Shown here piece by piece: positions 1-6,048 of a DNA stretch of 7,940 bases. Both the position numbers and the translations under genes were made by a program. The notes beneath the pieces were generated by a model that saw only the letters and a program-made list of their open reading frames with translations, did not search any database and was not told where the DNA came from. Location: positions 1-7,940 of the forward strand of contig CAZFAA010000079.1 of NCBI GenBank assembly GCA_964516605.1, written 5' to 3'. Each line of letters opens with the position of its first letter. The first letter of the stretch is position 1. This DNA comes from GCA-2732805 sp964516605. Lineage in GTDB: Bacteria; Pseudomonadota; Gammaproteobacteria; Coxiellales; Coxiellaceae.

Positions 1-355
1 CTTCCGTTGGTGTGCGGTAAATTGTCGCGCCGAGCGCCTCGAGCACCACTTGTTTTTCATGGCTCATTTTTTCCGGCATCGTGATCACCACGCGGTAACC
101 TTTGACGGCACCGGCTAACGCCAAGCCAATTCCAGTATTGCCGGATGTCGGTTCAATTAACGTATCGCCTGGCTTAATGCGACCTGTGCGCTCTGCTTCC
201 AACACCATGTTGTAACCAATGCGGTCTTTGATTGAGCCGCCCGGATTCATGAATTCGCATTTGGCATACAATTCGCACTGCAATGCAGCACCAAGGCGGT
301 TGATGCGCACAGAGGGGGTTTTGCCGATGGTTTCAAGAATATTATTAAATAACAT
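1..355 (-). CDS. PLP-dependent cysteine synthase / cystathionine beta-synthase family protein (5' part only)
   Basis: The first 118 codons are visible; the rest lies outside the window. The frame starts with ATG (complement of 353-355), preceded by the Shine-Dalgarno site AGGAAAG (complement of 361-367), 5 nt away. Seen: the PLP-lysine motif GGSIKDR at residues 39-45 (Lys43 is the predicted Schiff-base lysine) and the phosphate-binding loop PTSGNTGIG at residues 69-77. Fold-type II enzymes of this family replace a beta substituent on serine or O-acetylserine, making cysteine with sulfide or cystathionine with homocysteine, in the cytoplasm. The stretch PEKMSHEKQVVLEALGA resembles the cystathionine beta-synthase branch (PEKMS.EK) more than classical CysK, but the deciding residues and any C-terminal CBS domains are not visible, so I give no symbol. 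It is divergent from ubiK. Confidence 0.93.
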   Translation of the reverse strand, partial: MLFNNILETIGKTPSVRINRLGAALQCELYAKCEFMNPGGSIKDRIGYNMVLEAERTGRIKPGDTLIEPTSGNTGIGLALAGAVKGYRVVITMPEKMSHEKQVVLEALGATIYRTPTE

Positions 356-433
356 GTTTTCTTTCCTGCAATTAAAATCGTGTGAGATACCTATTACACC
401 AAAGCGAGCGGTATGGTAGCGTATTTTGCATAA

Positions 434-462
434 ATTATACAGTGCAGGTGACGGTATTGCTA
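434..462 (-). promoter_or_regulatory. Candidate sigma70 promoter for the cysteine synthase family gene (proximal)
   Basis: Read on the minus strand, a consensus -10 hexamer TATAAT (complement of 434-439) lies 17 nt from a weak -35 TAGCAA (complement of 457-462). Transcription would start near 427, giving a leader of about 70 nt before the ATG at 355. The -10 is perfect and the -35 matches 3 of 6. Assigned by pattern only. Confidence 0.4.
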
Positions 463-486
463 AGGAGATAATATTTGTACTATGCT
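457..486 (+). promoter_or_regulatory. Candidate promoter for the ubiK-comM operon
   Basis: TTGCTA (457-462) and TATGCT (481-486) are 18 nt apart, each matching 4 of 6 consensus positions. The start point would be near 493, leaving a leader of about 24 nt before the ATG at 517. It is a modest match, opposed by two minus-strand candidates over the same bases. Confidence 0.3.
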
Positions 487-496
487 GACTCGTCAA
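468..496 (-). promoter_or_regulatory. Candidate sigma70 promoter for the cysteine synthase family gene (distal)
   Basis: On the minus strand, TTGACG (complement of 491-496) is separated by exactly 17 nt from TATTAT (complement of 468-473). Both hexamers match 5 of 6 consensus positions, making this the best-looking promoter in the divergent gap. It would start transcription near 461, with a leader of about 105 nt. It overlaps the plus-strand candidate at 457-486, so the two could interfere with each other. Confidence 0.45.
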
Positions 497-504
497 TTAT
501 CTAT

Positions 505-510
505 AAGGAG
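505..510 (+). promoter_or_regulatory. Ribosome binding site that decides the ubiK start
   Basis: AAGGAG at 505-510 sits 6 nt before ATG 517 and touches ATG 511, so 517 is the better start. A second copy of the same site (462-467) lies 7 nt before an in-frame TTG at 475, giving a possible 14-residue extension. Alignment with the start of E. coli UbiK (MIDPKKIEQIA..., from memory) favours 517. Confidence 0.7.
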
Positions 511-516
511 ATGAAT

Positions 517-756
517 ATGGGACCTAAATCGATTAATGATGTTGTGAAAAAAGTGATTGATTCATTACCGGAAGGCGTTAAGAAGTTGCCGGAAGATATG
601 AAGAAAAATGTGCAGGCTGCTGTTGTATCTGTGTTGGATAAATTGGATGTGGTCACGCGTGAAGAATTTGATGCACAGCGCAAAGTGCTCGAAAAAACAC
701 GTAAAAAATTGGAAAAACTTGAAGATGAGGTCAATAAACTGTTAGATAAAAAATAA
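517..756 (+). CDS. ubiK: UbiK, ubiquinone biosynthesis accessory factor (BMFP domain, YqiC family)
   Basis: A 79-residue protein with no signal peptide or membrane segment. Residues 1-42 form an amphipathic region containing SLPEGVKKLPEDMKK, typical of the family. The signature LDVVTREEFDAQ is at residues 43-54, followed by a charged heptad-like coiled coil to the C-terminus (about 53-78, rich in Lys, Glu and Leu). UbiK of E. coli and Salmonella is a trimeric coiled-coil factor that works with UbiJ in the cytosolic Ubi complex for aerobic ubiquinone synthesis and binds lipid. The protein is slightly shorter than E. coli UbiK, mainly through a short C-terminal tail. It ends 1 nt before comM, so the two are surely co-transcribed, an arrangement common in gammaproteobacteria. 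Confidence 0.9.
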   Translation: MGPKSINDVVKKVIDSLPEGVKKLPEDMKKNVQAAVVSVLDKLDVVTREEFDAQRKVLEKTRKKLEKLEDEVNKLLDKK

Positions 757-757
757 C

Positions 758-2257
758 ATGACACTGGCTATCGTACACAGTCGCGCCATATCGGGATTGC
801 ACGCTTACCCTGTCACCATTGAGGTGCATGTTTCGCCGGGCTTTCCTGGTTTGGGTATGGTGGGGTTACCGGAAACAACAGTGAAAGAAAGCCGCCATCG
901 TGTACGTTCTGCAATTTTAAATGCTGGATTTGATTACCCACCTCGACATATTATTGTTAATTTGGCACCAGCTGATCGGCCTAAAGAAGGCGCCAGTTTT
1001 GATTTACCGATTGCTATAGGTATTCTTGCAGCAACAGAACAGATTTCTTTGGATGTGCTATCAAAATACGAATTTTTCGGTGAGCTTGCATTATCGGGTG
1101 AGCTGAAAGCGGTACGCGGTATGTTACCTCTGGCGATTGCTGCAAAACAAGAGCGGCGTGCGTTGATGGTGCCCTTGGTGAGTGTTGACGAAGCTTTGTT
1201 GGTTGACGGCGTGACGGTGTTTGCTGCGGCGTCGCTTGAGCAAGTTGTTTTTCATTTAAATGGGACTAAAATCCTAGAGCCAATCGGTATGCATAATGTG
1301 CAGGCGCAACAACCGCAGTATGCATGTTTAAGCGATATTAAAGGCCAGTCTTTTGCCAAGCGTGCTTTAGAAATTGCGGCTGCAGGAGGGCATCACATGT
1401 TGATGAACGGGCCACCCGGATCAGGCAAAACCATGTTGGCCAACCGTTTGCCGGGTTTATTACCGCCGATGCCGCCAGAACACTGTATTGAAACGGCTTC
1501 ATTGTATTCTGTTAGTACGCTTGGATTTGACAAACACAATTGGGGTAGGCGACCTTTTCGCTCGCCGCATCACACTGCTTCGCAAATTGCATTGGTCGGT
1601 GGCAGTAAAATACCTAAACCTGGGGAGGTGTCCTTAGCCCATCATGGTATTTTATTTTTAGATGAATTGCCTGAGTTTCCACGACACGTGTTGGAAGTGC
1701 TGCGTGAGCCATTGGAATCACAAGAAGTGTATATTGCGCGTGCGGCAGGCAGTGCACGTTTTCCTGCAGCATTTCAGTTGATTGCGGCAATGAACCCTTG
1801 TCCATGTGGTTATTATGGTGACGCAGAGAAAGCGTGTCGCTGCACACCCGAGCAAATTAACCGCTATCAATCGCGTTTATCGGGGCCTTTATTGGATCGC
1901 ATTGATTTGCACGTGCAGGTTGATCGCGTGTCCACGAAAGAATTGTTACAGACGTCTACTGCTATGGCACAAACCAGTGAGCAAGTGCGTGAGCGTGTGA
2001 TGCAGGCGTATGCTGTGCAGTGGCAGCGGATACAAAAATTGAATGCGCGGTTAACTGCAAAAGAAGTGCAACAGTATTGTGTGTTGGGCGAAGCAGAGCG
2101 TGAATTGGTTGAGTCAGCCATTGATGGGCTGAATTTGAGCGTACGATCGGTGCATCGCGTTTTGAAAGTGGCGCGTACTATTGCTGATTTCGATGCACAG
2201 GCACAGATTAGTGTAGAGCATTTAAGTGAGGCGCTGAGTTTTAGGATGAAGGATTAG
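758..2257 (+). CDS. comM: ComM / YifB family AAA+ ATPase (Mg-chelatase-like), branch-migration helicase
   Basis: A 499-residue cytoplasmic protein of normal family length. Residues 1-170 form the Lon-protease-like N-terminal domain, with the conserved PKEGASFDLPIA stretch at 75-86. The AAA+ Mg-chelatase-type domain follows: Walker A GPPGSGKT at 218-225, Walker B GILFLDE at 297-303, sensor region AAMNPCPCG at 343-351 and the Arg-containing LLDRIDL at 378-384. A Cys cluster (C348, C350, C360, C362) could bind a metal. The C-terminal helical domain spans about 400-499. In Vibrio cholerae ComM is a hexameric helicase that promotes branch migration during integration of transforming DNA, and it is also present in non-competent species. 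The ATG follows the ubiK stop by 1 nt, indicating translational coupling. No other competence gene is in the window. Confidence 0.95.
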   Translation: MTLAIVHSRAISGLHAYPVTIEVHVSPGFPGLGMVGLPETTVKESRHRVRSAILNAGFDYPPRHIIVNLAPADRPKEGASFDLPIAIGILAATEQISLDVLSKYEFFGELALSGELKAVRGMLPLAIAAKQERRALMVPLVSVDEALLVDGVTVFAAASLEQVVFHLNGTKILEPIGMHNVQAQQPQYACLSDIKGQSFAKRALEIAAAGGHHMLMNGPPGSGKTMLANRLPGLLPPMPPEHCIETASLYSVSTLGFDKHNWGRRPFRSPHHTASQIALVGGSKIPKPGEVSLAHHGILFLDELPEFPRHVLEVLREPLESQEVYIARAAGSARFPAAFQLIAAMNPCPCGYYGDAEKACRCTPEQINRYQSRLSGPLLDRIDLHVQVDRVSTKELLQTSTAMAQTSEQVRERVMQAYAVQWQRIQKLNARLTAKEVQQYCVLGEAERELVESAIDGLNLSVRSVHRVLKVARTIADFDAQAQISVEHLSEALSFRMKD

Positions 2258-2282
2258 GTGTTACTACGGGATGTAGTTAAAT

Positions 2283-2444
2283 CGATAAACGGTAAACGAA
2301 AGGCGTCACGGCGTGACCTATTTGAATAATATATTTTCGCAGCTATTTTACTTTAAAAACTAAAAATCAAAACACGTTGCATAGCAACTCTGATCGTTTA
2401 CCGCTTATTGTTCACCGATATTTAAAGCATCACGCAGTGATGCT
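2283..2444. repeat. REP/REPIN-like palindromic cluster with degenerate heptamers
   Basis: The left arm reads CGATAAA-CGGTAAA-CGA (2283-2299). The right arm read on the minus strand is CGGTGAA-CAATAAG-CGGTAAA-CGA (complement of 2394-2417). The two arms share a perfect 10-bp inverted repeat, CGGTAAACGA (2290-2299) against TCGTTTACCG (2394-2403). Each arm borders a small hairpin: GTCAC-GGC-GTGAC at 2305-2317 and GTTGC-ATA-GCAAC at 2376-2388. A third hairpin, AGCATCAC-GCA-GTGATGCT (2426-2444, 8-bp stem), resembles the first in direct orientation, including the following CTATT. No T-run follows any hairpin, so a terminator is unlikely. This looks like an intergenic repeat family, but copy number cannot be judged from one window. 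Confidence 0.55.
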
Positions 2445-2469
2445 ATTCGCTTATCCATTGAATTTTACC

Positions 2470-2497
2470 TTGACTTTAGACGATGCTCCGTCACAAT
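2470..2497 (+). promoter_or_regulatory. Candidate sigma70 promoter upstream of the tRNA-Arg/phrB region
   Basis: TTGACT (2470-2475, 5 of 6) and CACAAT (2492-2497, 4 of 6) are 16 nt apart. It lies just before the first copy of the 76-bp direct repeat and is not included in the second copy. It could therefore be the original tRNA promoter, now about 250 nt from the intact tRNA. A weaker TTGCAA-centred signal inside each repeat copy (2519-2524 and 2709-2714) has no good -10. Confidence 0.35.
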
Positions 2498-2570
2498 AGG
2501 CTGATTATCAGTTGCGTCTTGCAAAAATTCTGGAAAGAATGCATTAGTAATAAATGCGCTCGTAGCTCAG
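2495..2570 (+). repeat. 76-bp direct repeat, copy 1 (tRNA upstream region plus first 15 nt of tRNA-Arg)
   Basis: Positions 2495-2570 repeat at 2685-2760 with one difference (T at 2513, C at 2703), an offset of 190 bp. The copy ends exactly after GCGCTCGTAGCTCAG, the first 15 nt of the tRNA, where the sequence diverges into the GC-rich insert. The near identity of non-coding sequence points to a recent duplication. Confidence 0.95.
2556..2570 (+). pseudogene. 5' fragment of tRNA-Arg(CCG)
   Basis: Fifteen nucleotides (acceptor 5' strand, positions 8-9, D-stem 5' strand and the start of the D-loop) are identical to the intact tRNA at 2746. The rest of the tRNA is absent; what follows has no anticodon or T-arm. 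It cannot form a tRNA. Confidence 0.8.
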
Positions 2571-2684
2571 GTGAGCTCCGACCGAAAGTCCGGGGGACTT
2601 TCGCAGCGAAGCGAACGCCTGGCAAGGAAGGCAGGCCGTGTGAAATGAGCGGATGTGCACGAAGGAGCCATGGATGGCGACGTA
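2571..2684 (+). repeat. GC-rich, hairpin-rich 114-bp insert between the direct repeats
   Basis: By my count 70 of 114 bases are G or C (61%), well above the AT-rich flanks. It contains a perfect 9-bp hairpin CGAAAGTCC-GGG-GGACTTTCG (2583-2603), then GCCTG...CAGGC and GCCAT-GG-ATGGC. A 14-base palindromic stretch AGCTCAGGTGAGCT spans the junction with the tRNA fragment. An open frame across it (2483-2689) starts in unrelated sequence, crosses the repeat copy and encodes nothing recognisable, so I do not call it a gene. Composition and structure suggest a small non-autonomous repeat element rather than host unique sequence. Its identity is unknown. Confidence 0.5.
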
Positions 2685-2760
2685 AATAGGCTGATTATCA
2701 GTCGCGTCTTGCAAAAATTCTGGAAAGAATGCATTAGTAATAAATGCGCTCGTAGCTCAG
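2685..2760 (+). repeat. 76-bp direct repeat, copy 2 (leads into the intact tRNA-Arg)
   Basis: This copy matches 2495-2570 at 75 of 76 positions and continues directly into the complete tRNA-Arg at 2746. It carries the immediate upstream region of the tRNA, but not the TTGACT/CACAAT promoter candidate that precedes copy 1. Confidence 0.95.
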
Positions 2761-2822
2761 TTGGATAGAGTATCGGTTTCCGAAACCGGGGGTCACAGGT
2801 TCAACTCCTGTCGAGCGCACCA
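2746..2822 (+). tRNA. tRNA-Arg (anticodon CCG)
   Basis: A full 77-nt cloverleaf including the encoded CCA. The acceptor stem is GCGCTCG/CGAGCGC with discriminator A. The D-stem GCTC/GAGT closes with a G-U pair. The anticodon stem TCGGT/ACCGG encloses the loop TTCCGAA with anticodon CCG at 2780-2782, reading the Arg codon CGG. The T-stem ACAGG/CCTGT has loop TTCAACT. All stems pair. Upstream promoter signals are ambiguous (see the repeat copies). phrB starts 19 nt after the CCA end with no terminator between, so the primary transcript probably contains both. Confidence 0.97.
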
Positions 2823-2841
2823 TTTTCTCAAAGGATTGTCC

Positions 2842-4173
2842 ATGCTAAAACGTTATCAATTATCCCTTTTTATTTTTCGTCGTGATTTAAGATTGCCTGA
2901 TAACACTGGGTTGTTGGAAGCGTTGCATGATTCTGAGCGGGTTGTTGTTTGTTTTATTTTTGACGACCAACAAGTTTGTCGACACGATTACTTTAGTGAA
3001 CGCGCGTTTACGTTTATGTTACAGAGTTTAGAAGAATTGCGTCGACAGGTCGTGCAGCATGGTGGGCAATTGTATTTTTTCCAAGGCAAGCCTGCCGCTA
3101 TTGTAGAGCGTTTGTTGACAGAGTTGCCTATTGAGGCGGTTTATTTAAATCGCGATTACACACCTTTTAGCCTGCAGCGTGATAGCGCATTAGAATATAC
3201 AGCGCAACAGTATCAGCGTGATTTTTACGCTTTTGATGATGTATTGTTGCATGAGCCTGGTTCAGTTATGAAAAAAGACGGTACACCTTATACGGTGTAT
3301 ACACCATTTATGAAATGTGCGCGTGATATTCCGGTGTTGCCTATTCAGCGTAATGCGCATAAAAATTATTATGCTGCAGACATCGCATTTTCGAACCCAC
3401 AATTACTCGATCAATATTTAACGCACTATTCTCAACCCCTCATTATTTCAGGTGGCCGTCAGCAAGCACAAAAGCAATTGCGGGTGATTGATGGACTTGC
3501 GGATTACGAAACGGTACGTGATTTGCCTGCAAAAAACGCTACCACACACTTATCAGCGCATAATAAATTTGGCACGATTTCTATACGCGAAGTATATGAG
3601 TACATCAAAAAGAAGCAGAGCATGGCGCACATGTTAATTCGCGAATTGTATTGGCGTGATTTTTTTACTCACATTGCTTATTTTTTCCCGCGTGTATTTC
3701 AAGGTGCCTTTCATGAACAGTACAAGGCGATCAAGTGGACGAATAATTCAGCACATTTTGCTGCGTGGTGTGAAGGGAAAACTGGGTTTCCAATCGTGGA
3801 TGCGGGTATGCGTGAGCTGAATGCAACGGGTTATATGCATAACCGTGTGCGTATGATCACAGCCTCATTTTTGGTGAAAGATCTGCATATTGATTGGCGT
3901 TGGGGGGAGCGTTATTTTGCTCAACAATTAATTGATTATGACCCTGCTGTGAATAACGGTAATTGGCAATGGGCAGCCTCCACGGGTTGTGATGCACAGC
4001 CGTATTTTCGAATTTTTAATCCAACATTGCAGCAGAAAAAATACGATCCTGATGGGCTGTATTTAAAGAAATGGCTGCCTGAATTTTTTGAAGCAGACGG
4101 GTCTTATCCCGAGCCCCTAGTAGATCATAAAGTGGCAAGCCTGCAAGCAAAAGCATTATTCAAGCAAATATAA
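2842..4173 (+). CDS. phrB: Class I deoxyribodipyrimidine (CPD) photolyase
   Basis: A 443-residue flavoprotein that uses blue light to split cyclobutane pyrimidine dimers in DNA. The ATG at 2842 follows AAAGGA (2830-2835) by 6 nt; an in-frame extension upstream would run through the tRNA and is rejected. Residues 6-165 form the antenna-binding Rossmann-like domain (FIFRRDLRLPDN near the start). About 170-440 is the helical FAD domain, with RELYWRDFF (267-275), GFPIVDAGM (315-323) and NNGNWQWAASTG (371-382). The electron-transfer Trp triad of the E. coli enzyme (W306, W359, W382) maps with exact spacing to W299, W352 and W375. The dimer-binding W277 and W384 correspond to W271 and W377. All key residues are present, so it should be active. 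The antenna cofactor (MTHF, 8-HDF or other) cannot be decided. It is probably expressed by read-through from the tRNA-Arg gene. Confidence 0.95.
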   Translation: MLKRYQLSLFIFRRDLRLPDNTGLLEALHDSERVVVCFIFDDQQVCRHDYFSERAFTFMLQSLEELRRQVVQHGGQLYFFQGKPAAIVERLLTELPIEAVYLNRDYTPFSLQRDSALEYTAQQYQRDFYAFDDVLLHEPGSVMKKDGTPYTVYTPFMKCARDIPVLPIQRNAHKNYYAADIAFSNPQLLDQYLTHYSQPLIISGGRQQAQKQLRVIDGLADYETVRDLPAKNATTHLSAHNKFGTISIREVYEYIKKKQSMAHMLIRELYWRDFFTHIAYFFPRVFQGAFHEQYKAIKWTNNSAHFAAWCEGKTGFPIVDAGMRELNATGYMHNRVRMITASFLVKDLHIDWRWGERYFAQQLIDYDPAVNNGNWQWAASTGCDAQPYFRIFNPTLQQKKYDPDGLYLKKWLPEFFEADGSYPEPLVDHKVASLQAKALFKQI

Positions 4174-4272
4174 GCCCCACATATTATCTTGGATTCAATT
4201 TATAAGTATGATTCGTAGTTTAATTGCATCATTGCCTATTTGCGCCCACGTTGGCAGCGGATTGTGTGGGGC
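4174..4272 (+). repeat. Distant 8-bp inverted repeat after phrB
   Basis: GCCCCACA begins immediately after the phrB stop (4174-4181) and is matched by TGTGGGGC at 4265-4272, with 83 nt between. No T-run follows the right arm, so this is not a usual intrinsic terminator. The enclosed sequence also holds the start of a 35-codon frame (4208-4315) with no ribosome binding site. Function unknown; it could be a transcript-end fold or coincidence. Confidence 0.3.
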
Positions 4273-4366
4273 ACTGTGCCTCTCATACTTTTCTGAGCTG
4301 AGCTTGTTTCAATAAATTTTCAGTATACACACGAAGCGCTTTTTTTTACGCACAAGATCCTTTAAG

Positions 4367-6037
4367 ATGGATCCATTTTTACTGGATCCTATCGTGTTAA
4401 AGTTTCGTCAGATTTTCCCCTGCATTCTATTGATTTTACTATCTTTATGGTTATTTTTACCGGGATTAACACAAATTCCAGCGCTAGATCGCGATGAGTC
4501 ACGTTTCGTACAGGCATCTAAGCAGATGTTAGAAACACAGGATTACCAACATATCCTATTTCAAGACACACCGCGGCATTTAAAGCCGCCTGGTATCTAT
4601 TGGTTGCAGGCTGGGGCAACAAAATTATTTGCGCATGGTGCAGTAGATCAAGTGTGGTCGTACCGTATCCCCTCTGTTTTAGGTGCCGTGTTATCGGTTA
4701 TTTTATTATTTTATTTTTTCAGTAGTGAAATTGGGCGTGAGCGCGCTTTTTTAGGGGCCTGCATTCTCTCTTCTGCGTTGTTGGTGATTCTGGAGTCGCA
4801 CATGGCGACAACGGATGCTGTATTGTTAGCGTGCATGGTGTTGATGCAAGGCGGGTTATGGAAAGCTTATTCTACCTTTAAAACCAAAGCGCATGTGCCC
4901 TTGCAGTGGGCGGCTGTGTTTTGGATTGGCATGAGCGCAGGTGTTTTCATAAAAGGGACGTCACCACTGATTGGATTGTTGACGCTAGTGGGGCTGTGTA
5001 TCACAGAGCGCTCTGTTAGGTTTTTAAAAGAAATTCGACCTGTAGCGGGATTGCTGTTTTTAATAGCCGTGTCACTGAGTTGGCTGATTCCATTTAGTCA
5101 GGCGGGGCACTCTAATTTTTTATGGGATATGTTGCGCAATGATGCGTTGCCGAAAGTGATGGGCAGTGCGCAAGGGCATGGTGCATGGCCGGGTTATTTT
5201 TTAGCGCTCTTACCGTTGATGTTTTGGCCCTGTTCTATCTTGTTGTTGCGTGGCTTCAGATTAGCCTGGCAAGAACGGCATAAAGTTTTTTATAGTTTTT
5301 TGTTTGCATGGATTATTCCAAGCTGGATTTTTATCGAATTAGTTCACACTAAATTGCCCGAATATGCATTGCCTATTTATCCTGCATTAGCATTAATGGT
5401 GGCTGGTTTGTCGGTACGTAAAATTAATTTAGTGGGAGCCTGGGCCCGGGTCGATTTAGTGTATCGTTTGGTGTGGTTGTCTTTGAGTGTGGTGTTTGCT
5501 TTTGCCTTTCCAACATTATCCTATTTATTATTGAAACGTTTGACTGTTTCATCGGTGATGATCTGTATGGGCATTTTGCTCCTAGGTATGACGTTGTTTA
5601 AATTGGTGAGTTTGCGTTTTTACCGTAGCTGTATCTTGATTGCTCTGGCGGGCAGTATCTTTATTTATGGGTTCTTATGCCAATTTTATTTGGAAGCATT
5701 GCAGCCTTTGTGGATGAGTCAGAAAATTCAAAATGCCTTGCAAGAGCAGGCCATTACATTAACGGCTGAAAATCCAATATATGTAACGGACTTTTTAGAG
5801 CCCAGTGTCGTCTTTTATCTGGGTACCCATAGCGTTCGATTGTCGACACTCAATGATATAGAAGGTATGAAGCGAGATCAAAAAATTACGTATGCACTTA
5901 TGAATATCGAACATTTTGAGCAATTAAAGCAGTATGCTGGGCAGCATGATTACACTGTTAAGGCGGTATCCTTTATCCAGGGTTTTAACTACGAACGTGG
6001 CAAGTTACTTTATTTGGTGTTAGTAAAAAGACACTAA
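4367..6037 (+). CDS. ArnT/PMT-type membrane glycosyltransferase (glycosyltransferase family 39/83-like)
   Basis: A 556-residue polytopic inner-membrane protein with about 10-12 hydrophobic segments; the first is at roughly residues 16-33. The first periplasmic loop carries the acidic motif PALDRDESRF (38-47) and KPPGIYWLQ (73-81), hallmarks of the PMT_2/ArnT group. TTDAVLLA (148-155), KGTSPLIGL (196-204) and HTKLPEYALPIYPALALM (327-344) also fit. The last ~110 residues look like a soluble periplasmic domain. Such enzymes move a sugar from a polyprenyl-phosphate donor to lipid A or another envelope acceptor; the sugar and acceptor cannot be told here. The ATG at 4367 has no clear Shine-Dalgarno site. 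The in-frame GTG at 4394, 7 nt after GGA, is a real alternative giving a more typical Lys/Arg-led N-terminus. The stop overlaps an ATG of the PAP2 frame, so the two genes form an operon. Confidence 0.85.
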   Translation: MDPFLLDPIVLKFRQIFPCILLILLSLWLFLPGLTQIPALDRDESRFVQASKQMLETQDYQHILFQDTPRHLKPPGIYWLQAGATKLFAHGAVDQVWSYRIPSVLGAVLSVILLFYFFSSEIGRERAFLGACILSSALLVILESHMATTDAVLLACMVLMQGGLWKAYSTFKTKAHVPLQWAAVFWIGMSAGVFIKGTSPLIGLLTLVGLCITERSVRFLKEIRPVAGLLFLIAVSLSWLIPFSQAGHSNFLWDMLRNDALPKVMGSAQGHGAWPGYFLALLPLMFWPCSILLLRGFRLAWQERHKVFYSFLFAWIIPSWIFIELVHTKLPEYALPIYPALALMVAGLSVRKINLVGAWARVDLVYRLVWLSLSVVFAFAFPTLSYLLLKRLTVSSVMICMGILLLGMTLFKLVSLRFYRSCILIALAGSIFIYGFLCQFYLEALQPLWMSQKIQNALQEQAITLTAENPIYVTDFLEPSVVFYLGTHSVRLSTLNDIEGMKRDQKITYALMNIEHFEQLKQYAGQHDYTVKAVSFIQGFNYERGKLLYLVLVKRH

Positions 6038-6048
6038 TGGAGAGATTT

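Noticed and set aside
219..419. 66-codon plus-strand open frame
   Set aside because: It lies mostly antisense to the well-supported cysteine synthase family gene and has no recognisable product or ribosome binding site.
501..764. Minus-strand open frame opposite ubiK
   Set aside because: It is a Ser/Phe-rich complement of the Lys/Glu-rich ubiK coding strand, a typical shadow frame.
1614..2121. Minus- and plus-strand open frames inside comM
   Set aside because: All overlap the strongly conserved AAA+ domain coding sequence and show no domain of their own.
2263..2277. ACTAC-GGGAT-GTAGT hairpin as comM terminator
   Set aside because: Only five pairs and no T-run follows.
2283..2444. CRISPR array
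   Set aside because: The repeated units are 7 bp, degenerate and inverted, with no regular spacers or cas genes.
2483..2689. 68-codon frame crossing repeat copy 1 and the GC-rich insert
   Set aside because: It starts in unrelated spacer, includes the tRNA fragment, has no ribosome binding site, and its arginine-rich product reflects the GC-rich hairpin sequence.
2761..2841. Upstream extension of phrB through the tRNA gene
   Set aside because: It would translate the mature tRNA; the ATG at 2842 has a well-placed Shine-Dalgarno site and matches the family N-terminus.
4324..4329. TATACA as -10 of a glycosyltransferase operon promoter
   Set aside because: The nearest plausible -35 (TTGTTT, 4304-4309) is only 14 nt away, too close; the operon promoter remains unidentified.
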